Shown: piece after piece, positions 25,846 through 32,691 of the stretch | Position numbering within the stretch: position 1 is the stretch's first letter | Layout: the number at the start of each line of letters is the position of its first letter | Source of the DNA: Pleomorphomonas sp. PLEO | GTDB lineage: Bacteria > Pseudomonadota > Alphaproteobacteria > Rhizobiales > Pleomorphomonadaceae | Assembly (NCBI RefSeq): GCF_041320595.1 | Contig: NZ_CP166625.1 | Location: 2,726,001 to 2,790,000, forward strand | Reading direction: 5' to 3' | Length of the DNA: 64,000 bases | Made by a program: the position numbers and the translations under genes | The notes under the pieces: generated by a model | Database searches by the model: none | What the model saw: the letters and a program-made list of their open reading frames with translations, nothing else | What the model was told of the DNA's origin: nothing

Positions 25846-26589
25846 TCAGGCGTTGACGGAACCGAGGCGCTCGATCGCCTTGGAGCTGAGGTCGTTCTGT
25901 TGCTTGACCATGTTGGTGATGCGCTCGTAGGCGCGCTGAACGTCCATCATGGCGGTAAGCTCCTGGACGCTCGAAACATTGGATTTCTCGAGGGAGCCCT
26001 GGCGGACGCGGACGTAGGCGGGCGCCTGTGGCGCTACGCTGGCCGAATAAAGGTTTCCGCCGTCCTTGGAGAGGACCGTGGTGTCGGGGAAGTCGGCGAT
26101 GCGCAGCTTGCCCTTCAGCCCGGCGCTGGTGGAAATCGTTCCGTCATGGGCGATGGAAATATTAGTTTCGTCGGACCCGAAGGTCACTTCGCCGCCATCG
26201 GCGAGTACCGGCTTGCCATCTGAGGTCACGAGGCGGCCAGTGTTGTCGAGGGCAAAATCGCCGGCGCGTGTGTAGCGGTCGCCGGCCGGTGTTTTGACGA
26301 CGAAGAAGCCGTTCTCGCCCTCAATGGCCACATCGAGATCGTTGCCCGTCGTCTCGACCGATCCGGCTGAGAAGTCATGCACGGTGGCGAGCTCGCGAAC
26401 GAACTGATTGTCGCGGTCGCGGCGGGCAAATAGACTGGCTGACGCCTTCGGCATTGTGGTTTGCTCGAAATCGAGCGAAACGCGCTTGAAGCCGGCGGTG
26501 TCCATGTTGGCTACGTTGTTGGCGATGACGTCCAGCTTGCGCCTCAGCGCAACCTGACCCGACAACGCCACCAGAGTTGCATTCTGCAT
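25846..26589 (-). CDS. flgF: Flagellar proximal rod protein FlgF
   Basis: 247 residues of the FlgF/FlgG family. 'LDVIANNVANMDTAGFKR' and the C-terminal 'SNVSSVQELTAMMDVQRAYE' are diagnostic, and gene order before flgG points to FlgF. First gene of the flgF-flgG-flgA-flgH operon, with a sigma-54 promoter 69 bp upstream. Confidence 0.94.
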   Translation of the reverse strand: MQNATLVALSGQVALRRKLDVIANNVANMDTAGFKRVSLDFEQTTMPKASASLFARRDRDNQFVRELATVHDFSAGSVETTGNDLDVAIEGENGFFVVKTPAGDRYTRAGDFALDNTGRLVTSDGKPVLADGGEVTFGSDETNISIAHDGTISTSAGLKGKLRIADFPDTTVLSKDGGNLYSASVAPQAPAYVRVRQGSLEKSNVSSVQELTAMMDVQRAYERITNMVKQQNDLSSKAIERLGSVNA

Positions 26590-26657
26590 GGCAAATCGTT
26601 CCCAAGTCCTAATCGGGCGGCGTCACGCTCCCCAGCGTCGCTGTCCGAAATAGGTAT

Positions 26658-26674
26658 CGCAGGGAACGTGCCAA
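26658..26674 (-). promoter_or_regulatory. Sigma-54 promoter of flgF operon
   Basis: On the minus strand TTGGCACGTTCCCTGCG. The -24 half is perfect consensus and the -12 half is CTGC, with GG-N10-GC spacing. Together with those of flgE and flgI it defines TTGGCAyG-N4-yTGCG in this genome. Confidence 0.83.
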
Positions 26675-26729
26675 CTAAATATTGTATTAATAACAATGCG
26701 TTAATGAATATTCCCGGCTGACCGGTCCT

Positions 26730-26772
26730 GGCGTTTCTTGCCGACCGGCAGCTGGAAGCGGCAACATTTGCC
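26730..26772. promoter_or_regulatory. Two ftr-like palindromes in the flgF/fliL divergent region
   Basis: GGCAACATTTGCC (26760-26772) is an exact GGCA-N5-TGCC dyad. GGCGTTTCTTGCC (26730-26742) is a one-base variant. They stand about 55-100 bp upstream of the flgF sigma-54 promoter and immediately beside the CtrA-type boxes of fliL. One regulator could activate flgF and repress fliL from here. Confidence 0.5.
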
Positions 26773-26778
26773 GGGGCG

Positions 26779-26804
26779 TTAACTAATTATCAACCAATCG
26801 TTAA
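26779..26804. promoter_or_regulatory. Tandem CtrA-type sites upstream of fliL
   Basis: TTAA-CTAATTA-TCAA-CCAATCG-TTAA: three TTAA-like half-sites, each separated by exactly 7 bases (the middle one is TCAA). It lies about 130 bp before the fliL start. CtrA activates fliL-fliM in Caulobacter, which fits. Confidence 0.55.
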
Positions 26805-26933
26805 CTATCCTGACCGCTAGTGAAAGGGCTGTGGGTGTCGGCAAAGAATCGTTGTCGCTTAACAGGGGCCGACCCATAGCTTTCCGGTGGAAGCGTTCAG
26901 CTTTCCCCGATTCCGGAGCAGGCGCCAGAGGCC

Positions 26934-27443
26934 ATGGCCAAGACCCCGAAAGCAGACGGCGAACCGGAAGGCGGCGAGGCTGGCGGTTCCTCTTCAAAGA
27001 AGAAGCTGATCATCATCGGCGGCGCGGCCGTGGCCGTGCTGCTGGTCGGTGGTGGCGCTGCCTTCTTTCTGACGGGTGGTACGCCGGCAACACCGGCGGT
27101 GAGTGATGTCGCGGCGGTCGAGGCGGCATCTCAGCCGCATGCCTATTACTACGATCTGCCGATGATGATCCTCAATCTGTCGACCGCCGACGAGCGGCCG
27201 ACTTTCGTCAAGATGGAGATCGCTCTCGAGGTCAGTGACGAGAAGATGCTCGAGGTGATCAAGCCAAACCTGCCGCGCGTGCTTGATGCCTTCCAGACCT
27301 ACATGCGCGAACTTAGGGCCTCCGACCTGCAGGGCTCGGCCGGTTTGTTCCGCCTGAAGGAAGAGCTGCAGCGGCGCGTCAACATCGCGGTCTATCCGGC
27401 TCGCGTCGACGATGTGCTCTTCAAGAATGTGATCGTGCAATAA
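26934..27443 (+). CDS. fliL: Flagellar basal body-associated protein FliL
   Basis: 169 residues: a charged cytoplasmic tail, one membrane helix (about 25-47), then a periplasmic domain with 'RPTFVKMEIALEV', 'LPRVLDAFQTYMRELRASDL' and the final 'VDDVLFKNVIVQ', all FliL hallmarks. FliL surrounds the stator and supports torque. First gene of fliL-fliM-DUF6468-motE, with 11 bp or fewer between fliL and fliM. Confidence 0.95.
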   Translation: MAKTPKADGEPEGGEAGGSSSKKKLIIIGGAAVAVLLVGGGAAFFLTGGTPATPAVSDVAAVEAASQPHAYYYDLPMMILNLSTADERPTFVKMEIALEVSDEKMLEVIKPNLPRVLDAFQTYMRELRASDLQGSAGLFRLKEELQRRVNIAVYPARVDDVLFKNVIVQ

Positions 27444-27454
27444 GGATGTCGAGC

Positions 27455-28675
27455 ATGGCTGGCGACGACGACGATCTCTCGGCGGACTGGGGCGCGGCAC
27501 TGGCTGAACAGCGGGCCGATAGCGGCGAAGACATGGACGACCTCGCGGCCGAATGGGGCGCCGCGCTTGAAGAGCAGGGCGTCGAGAATGCCGACGCCGT
27601 GGCTGCCCAGTGGGCGGCGATGATCGATGACAACGACGCCGAGCTCGATTCCACGAGCCGTGGCGCTGATCGCGTGCTCAACCAGGAAGAAATCGACAAT
27701 CTGCTCGGCTTCAATGTCGAGGATCACGTCTCCAGCGATCAGAGCGGCATCCGTTCGCTGGTTAACTCGGCGCTGGTTTCCTATGAGCGCCTGCCGATGC
27801 TGGAGATCGTCTTCGACCGCTTCGTGCGCGAGACGACGACGACATTGCGCAATTTCACGTCGGACAATGTCGAGGTGTCGCTCGACGGTATCTCGTCGGT
27901 GCGTTTTGGCGATTATCTCAATTCCATTCCACTACCGGCCATCCTGGCGGTGGTGAAGGCAGAGCAGTGGGACAACTACGGCCTGATGACGGTCGACAGC
28001 TCGCTGATCTACTCGATCATCGACGTGCTGCTGGGCGGTGGTCGCGGCACCTCGGCGATCCGCGTCGAGGGGCGGCCGTACACGACGATCGAAATGAACC
28101 TCGTGCGGCGGATGATCGATCTCTTGCTCGCCGACTGCGAGAAGGCCTTCGCGCCGCTCACCCAGATCAACTTCACGCTGGAGCGCCTCGAGACCAACCC
28201 GCGCTTCGCACCGATCTCACGTCCGGCCAACGCCTGCATTCTCATCCAGTTCCGCGTCGACATGGAAGATCGAGGCGGCATCGTCGAGATGCTGCTTCCC
28301 TACGCCACCATCGAGCCCATCCGCAATCTTCTGTTGCAGATGATCATGGGCGAGAAGTTCGGTCGCGACAATATCTGGGAAGGTCACCTCGCGACCGAGA
28401 TCTACAATGCCGACATCGAAGTCGATGCCGTGCTGGTCGAGGAAGAGCTGCCGCTTTCCATGGTGATGGACCTTGAGGTGGGGCAGACGCTGTTGTTCGG
28501 CGTGTCGCCGGATGACCCGGTGGCCATCAAATGCGGTGATGTTCACATCACTTCAGGTAACATTGGCCGGCTCGGTGATAAGGTGTCGGTAAAGATCAAC
28601 AGGAACCTTAAGCGGCCGCGTATGACGCTGGCGGCCTTCGAGCGCGCGGTTCAGAAGGAGATGCAGAACACATGA
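27455..28675 (+). CDS. fliM: Flagellar motor switch protein FliM with repeated N-terminal extension
   Basis: About 406 residues. The family core begins at 'LNQEEIDNLLGF' (about residue 75) and includes 'NSALVSYERLPMLEIVFDRF' and the C-terminal SpoA domain. FliM is the C-ring protein that receives CheY-P. Before the core are about 74 extra residues with three related units, each with a central Trp (W12, W34, W53): 'LSADWGAAL', 'LAAEWGAAL', 'VAAQWAAMI'. The start at 27455 has AAGGA 8 bases upstream; an ATG at 27446 lies too close to it. Confidence 0.93.
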   Translation: MAGDDDDLSADWGAALAEQRADSGEDMDDLAAEWGAALEEQGVENADAVAAQWAAMIDDNDAELDSTSRGADRVLNQEEIDNLLGFNVEDHVSSDQSGIRSLVNSALVSYERLPMLEIVFDRFVRETTTTLRNFTSDNVEVSLDGISSVRFGDYLNSIPLPAILAVVKAEQWDNYGLMTVDSSLIYSIIDVLLGGGRGTSAIRVEGRPYTTIEMNLVRRMIDLLLADCEKAFAPLTQINFTLERLETNPRFAPISRPANACILIQFRVDMEDRGGIVEMLLPYATIEPIRNLLLQMIMGEKFGRDNIWEGHLATEIYNADIEVDAVLVEEELPLSMVMDLEVGQTLLFGVSPDDPVAIKCGDVHITSGNIGRLGDKVSVKINRNLKRPRMTLAAFERAVQKEMQNT

Positions 28676-29148
28676 CCTCCGGCCTCAATCTCGGCGTGGC
28701 GATCGAGATCGTCGTTGCCATCCTTCTTGCGCTCACCATCGTCTATTGCGCCATTCTCAACCGCCGTCTGACGCGGCTGAGGGCTGACGAAGAGATATTG
28801 CGCGCCACCATTTCCGAGCTGATCACCGCCACCGAGATCGCCGAGCGGGCGATTCTCGGCTTGAAGGCGACGGCGTCCGAGTGCGAACGGGCGGTGGGTG
28901 GTCGCATGTTGGCCGCCGAGACGCTGCTCGGCGATCTGGATCAGCGGCTGACCGCCGGCAATGAGATCATCAAGCGGATCGGAGCCATCGTCGGCGCGGC
29001 GCGCACCAGCGCGCTCACACCGATGCCGGATGTCGACGTGGAGCCCGTGGGGCGCGAAAGCTCGGCACGTAACCTCAAGGCGGCGGCCGAGGCGGCCGCG
29101 GAGCGTCTGTCGGCTCTCCGGCGCGGCAAGCGGGAGGCCGCTGCGTGA
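28672..29148 (+). CDS. DUF6468-type membrane-anchored flagellar-cluster protein
   Basis: 158 residues: an N-terminal membrane helix (about 9-28), a helical stretch with 'RRLTRLRADEEILRATISEL' and 'LGDLDQRLTAGNEIIKRIGA', and an Ala-rich tail. It matches the small protein commonly found between fliM and motE in alphaproteobacterial flagellar clusters; the function is unknown. It overlaps fliM by 4 bp (ATGA) and motE by 4 bp (GTGA), so it is made with them. Confidence 0.75.
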   Translation: MTSGLNLGVAIEIVVAILLALTIVYCAILNRRLTRLRADEEILRATISELITATEIAERAILGLKATASECERAVGGRMLAAETLLGDLDQRLTAGNEIIKRIGAIVGAARTSALTPMPDVDVEPVGRESSARNLKAAAEAAAERLSALRRGKREAAA

Positions 29149-30467
29149 AAAGGATCCGCCTGCTCCCGCTGGTGCTGATCGCTGTTTCCGCGTTGCTCGC
29201 CGTGAAGGTGCTCGGCTTCGTGATGGGAGTGGAGCCGTTCGCGGTGGGGCCGCATCCGGCGATTGCATCTGGCGCCGAGGCGGCTGGTCATGGTGAGGCA
29301 GCGGCTCCGGCCGCCGCTGGGGCCGACACGTCGGCGGTCGACCGCCTGACGGCGCCCGTCGATCTCGCCGAGGAATACAAGAAGCTGAAAGACGCGCAGG
29401 ACAAGGCCGCGGCGGGGCATGGCGAAGCGCCGGCTGAAGGGCACGGCGGCACGCCGGCTGGCGCGCCGGCCGCGGGTGCCACTCACGAGGCCGCACCGGC
29501 GGCCGACGCTTCCCATGGTGCTGCGCCTGCCGATGGGAAACCAGCCGGAGAGGCCGCGCCGGCAGCCGATGCCACGAAGACCGCAGCGCCTGCCGACGCT
29601 AAGCCGGCCGGGTCGGGTGGCAATGGGGCCGCGCCGACGGATGCCAAGCCGGCCGATGCCGGCCATGCCGCGCCGGCGGATGCAAAGCCGGCCGACGCCG
29701 GTGGTCACCAAGCCGCTCCCGCCGCGGATGCCGCGCCGGCCCAGGGAGGACACGCCGCGCCTGCCGAAGGCGGGCATGGCGCCAAGGCGAAGACCGACGT
29801 CTATACAGAGCGGCCAAAGGAATATTCGCCGCCGATTGGCTCGTCGGAACGAGCTATCCTCGAGGGGCTGGGCGTACGGCGTGACGAGCTCGACAAGCGG
29901 GCGCAAGACCTCGATTTGCGCGCCAAGCTGCTGCAAGCGGCGGAACAGCGCCTCAACGATCGCCTGAATCAGCTGCAATCCATCGAAACCCAGCTCGGTG
30001 GAGCCACCGGCGGAAGCGCCCCGGCGGCTCCCGCTCCCGCGCCGGCTTCGACGCCCGCCTCCAAGCCGGCATCCGCGCCGCCGACGACGGCGGCAGCCGC
30101 GACCCCGGCCCCGGCCGGGGCGGCACCAGCTATGAACGAGCAACTGGCGTCCCTGGTGTCGCTTTACGAAAGCATGAAGCCAAAGGCCGCCGCCGCCGTG
30201 TTTGACAAGCTCGACACCGCCACGCTGCTGGAGCTTGCCACCCACATGAACCCGCGCAAGCTGTCGCCGATTATCGCCGCCATGGACCCTGAGAAAGCCG
30301 GCCACATCACCGGCCTGATGGTCGGTGCCCAGGAGGCGCAGAAGCGCGTGGTTGTCCAGGTGGAGCAAGTGGCGCCCTCGCTCGGGCCGGTATCGGGAAA
30401 TGGCGGCGCAGCACCAGCCGATAACTCGCAATTACCGCAGATCATGCCGGCGCCAGCCGGGCAATGA
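29145..30467 (+). CDS. MotE-like flagellar motor protein with long Ala/Pro linker
   Basis: 440 residues. An N-terminal signal or anchor helix (about 5-28) is followed by about 200 residues of low-complexity Ala/Pro/Asp/His/Gly with recurrent 'APADAKPADAG'-type units. A coiled coil ('RAQDLDLRAKLLQAAEQRLN') comes next, and a C-terminal MgtE_N-like domain ('LYESMKPKAAAAVFDKLD', 'LSPIIAAMDPEKA'). MotE in Sinorhizobium is the periplasmic chaperone of MotC. The domain order fits; the linker is unusually long. GTG start coupled to the previous stop. Confidence 0.8.
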   Translation: MKRIRLLPLVLIAVSALLAVKVLGFVMGVEPFAVGPHPAIASGAEAAGHGEAAAPAAAGADTSAVDRLTAPVDLAEEYKKLKDAQDKAAAGHGEAPAEGHGGTPAGAPAAGATHEAAPAADASHGAAPADGKPAGEAAPAADATKTAAPADAKPAGSGGNGAAPTDAKPADAGHAAPADAKPADAGGHQAAPAADAAPAQGGHAAPAEGGHGAKAKTDVYTERPKEYSPPIGSSERAILEGLGVRRDELDKRAQDLDLRAKLLQAAEQRLNDRLNQLQSIETQLGGATGGSAPAAPAPAPASTPASKPASAPPTTAAAATPAPAGAAPAMNEQLASLVSLYESMKPKAAAAVFDKLDTATLLELATHMNPRKLSPIIAAMDPEKAGHITGLMVGAQEAQKRVVVQVEQVAPSLGPVSGNGGAAPADNSQLPQIMPAPAGQ

Positions 30468-30520
30468 TTGCCGGGTCAAGCGCGGCATTTCCCAGAAAAC
30501 CGCTTATTTCTAGGGCGGAA

Positions 30521-30535
30521 GTAACCGCAAATTAA
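30521..30535. promoter_or_regulatory. Possible CtrA-type site upstream of the exported TPR gene
   Basis: GTAA-CCGCAAA-TTAA differs from TTAA-N7-TTAA by one base and lies 60 bp before the start at 30595. Weak alone; noted because it repeats the pattern at other flagellar units. Confidence 0.35.
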
Positions 30536-30594
30536 GCGCAGGTCGCCTAGGCTTCCGAAGCGTCGGCACGTCCCGACGTCATCGGGGTGTGTTC

Positions 30595-32691
30595 ATGCGT
30601 TTTGCCCGGTTGTTGCGTGAGGCTGCGTTGCGTATTCGGTCGTCGGTCCAACTTGTGGCCGTCGCCGCGACGCTATGCCTTGTGGCGATCGGCGCGCCAA
30701 ATGTGGCGCAGGCTCAGCAAGCTAAGCAAGCGGCCGAGCCGGTGACCGTCGAATTCCGGTCCAATCCCGATTTCGGCCGAATGGTCCTGACCTTCCCGAA
30801 CCTCAACCTTCTGCCGCCGCACAAGGTGACATCTGACAGCGGTGTCCTGGTCATTCAGTTCGACCAACCGGTTGACCTCAACGCCGAGGCGGCGGTAACC
30901 CGGCTCGCCAACTATGTGCTGATCGTGCGCACCGATCCCGATGGTCTCGGTGTCCGCATGGCGTTGGGCCGCTCTATCAAGGTCAACGTGATGGAGGCCG
31001 GGCCGCAACTGTTCGTCGACTTCCTTCCGGGAACCTGGAAAGGCGAACCGCCGCGTCTGCCGGACGAGGTGGTCACTGCGCTTGCCAAAAAGGCCGACGA
31101 CATGGCCAAGGCGGCCCAGGCGGCGCAAAGACTCGTTGCCGAGACAGAAAAACCGATCCGGATCGATGTCTCCGCGGCGCGTGCGCCGACGTTCAGCCGC
31201 CTGACCTTCAAGTGGAATGTGCCGTTCGACGTCGACTTCCGCCGCACCGATCTTGGGGTCGATCTGCGATTCAATCGGATGGCGATGCCGGACTTGACGG
31301 CGATCCGTGCCGATCCTCCGCCATTCGTCAGCGACATCACCGCCGAGCAGGGCGATCAGGGGCTCACCGTGCACGTGCTGGCCGAGAGCGTCGCCGACGT
31401 TCGCGCCTATAAGGATGGCGACAGTTATGTCGTCGACGTGCGTGGCCCTGATAATCCTGCCGCCATGACACCGCTTGATCACGCCCTGCAGGCGGCCGTC
31501 TCGTCGCTGCCCGCCGTTCCCGCTGGCGCGACGCAGGCCGTTGCCGCCGGTGGTCGCGATGCCCCCGCGCCTGCCGCTGAACACCCGGTCACCGATCAGT
31601 CGGCCGCCGCTGCGCCGGCTCCCAGCCCCACTCAGCCGGCAGCTTCCCCGGCGGCCGATAGCAATCCAGTGTCTCACGCCGAGGTGGCCTCTCCCGATCA
31701 TGCCGCCGTGCCGGCCGATAACGCCGCGCCAACGAGCGGCGATGCCGTGTCTCACACACAAACGCCGCCTGCGGTGCAAGTCGCCGCTGCCGACCCGGCC
31801 GCACCGACGCAACAGCCGAACACTCAACCGGTCCAGGTCGCTGGGGCCTCGCCGACGCGGCCGGAAATTGTCGCTCCGGCGGGCAAGCCGAAAGCCGATA
31901 TCGCAGAATTGCCGGAGAACGCGGTTGCACGGGCGCTGGTCGATGGCGTCATTCGCGTCGAGTCCGAGCGTGTCGGACAGGCCGTCCACATCACGTTCCC
32001 CTACAAGAGCGAAGTCGGCGCGGCTTTGTTCATGCGTGACAACACGCTCTGGATGGTGTTCGACGACACGGCCCCGATTGATGCTGCCACCTTGCAGGAC
32101 GCCTTTGTCGGCTTTGCCCGCAGCATCGAGCCGACGACGGTCGATGGCGCTCAGCTTATCCGCATTGAGATGACCGATCATTTCGTATCGACCATGAGCC
32201 CGGATGGTCCCAAGTGGGTGATAACGATCGGCGAGATGATTACTGATCCGACTCGGCCGCTATCGATTGCCCGGCAGGTTCACCCGGATGGATCCAAGTC
32301 GCTCGATATTCCCTTCGGACCTGTTTCCCGCGTCCACAAGCTGACCGACCCGCGCAGCGAGGATTCCGTTATCGTCGTAACCGGCAAGGGGCAGGCGCGT
32401 GGCCTGGTCAAGCCGCACTCCTTCACCGAGCTTGACGCACTGGCCTCGATTCATGGGCTGGCTTTGCTGCCAAAGGTCGATGATCTCTCCGTCGTCGCCG
32501 ATGGCATTCTGGTGTCAGTCAGCCGGCCGGGGGGCTCGCCGTGTCGACGCTCGCCGAGGAGAAGAAGGCGACTCTGTTCGACCTGCCGGCCGCGCTCGGG
32601 TCGTCGGTCGCTCGCAAGGCGGCTTTCATCGATTTTGGCGACGCCCGCGCCGCCGACGTCGCCGGCTACGGTCAAGCCCGACAAAAGCTGA
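30595..32691 (+). CDS. Exported protein of flagellar cluster, N-terminal half (frame broken at 32529-32534)
   Basis: The frame codes for a Sec signal peptide (to about 'NVAQAQQ'), a domain with 'VEFRSNPDFGRMVLTFPNL' and repeated beta-rich blocks, a long Ala/Pro linker and a second such domain ending about 'VADGILVSVSRPGG'. After 32535 the frame turns into Arg/Ser/Pro nonsense. The real continuation is in the +1-related frame that starts the next entry. Adding one G to the G6 tract at 32529-32534 would join both into one protein of about 1,280 residues. The function is unknown. Linkage to motE suggests a periplasmic motor or flagellar accessory role. The start at 30595 has GGGG 7 bases upstream. 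Confidence 0.75.
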   Translation: MRFARLLREAALRIRSSVQLVAVAATLCLVAIGAPNVAQAQQAKQAAEPVTVEFRSNPDFGRMVLTFPNLNLLPPHKVTSDSGVLVIQFDQPVDLNAEAAVTRLANYVLIVRTDPDGLGVRMALGRSIKVNVMEAGPQLFVDFLPGTWKGEPPRLPDEVVTALAKKADDMAKAAQAAQRLVAETEKPIRIDVSAARAPTFSRLTFKWNVPFDVDFRRTDLGVDLRFNRMAMPDLTAIRADPPPFVSDITAEQGDQGLTVHVLAESVADVRAYKDGDSYVVDVRGPDNPAAMTPLDHALQAAVSSLPAVPAGATQAVAAGGRDAPAPAAEHPVTDQSAAAAPAPSPTQPAASPAADSNPVSHAEVASPDHAAVPADNAAPTSGDAVSHTQTPPAVQVAAADPAAPTQQPNTQPVQVAGASPTRPEIVAPAGKPKADIAELPENAVARALVDGVIRVESERVGQAVHITFPYKSEVGAALFMRDNTLWMVFDDTAPIDAATLQDAFVGFARSIEPTTVDGAQLIRIEMTDHFVSTMSPDGPKWVITIGEMITDPTRPLSIARQVHPDGSKSLDIPFGPVSRVHKLTDPRSEDSVIVVTGKGQARGLVKPHSFTELDALASIHGLALLPKVDDLSVVADGILVSVSRPGGSPCRRSPRRRRRLCSTCRPRSGRRSLARRLSSILATPAPPTSPATVKPDKS

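Noticed and set aside
29395-29800. Ala/Pro repeat DNA as a CRISPR-like or satellite array
   Set aside because: Repeats are imperfect, coding and in frame within the MotE-like protein; no regular spacer pattern.
28941-30431. Long minus-strand frame opposite the MotE-like gene
   Set aside because: Gly/Arg/Ser-rich translation of the complement of an Ala/Pro-rich repeat; no ribosome site or family.
30565-30582. TCGGCACGTCCCGACG before the exported protein gene as a sigma-54 promoter
   Set aside because: The -12 dinucleotide is CG rather than GC and the TTGC block is missing.
30673-32181. 502-codon minus-strand frame opposite the exported protein
   Set aside because: Composition typical of an antisense shadow, and the plus-strand protein has a signal peptide and domain order.
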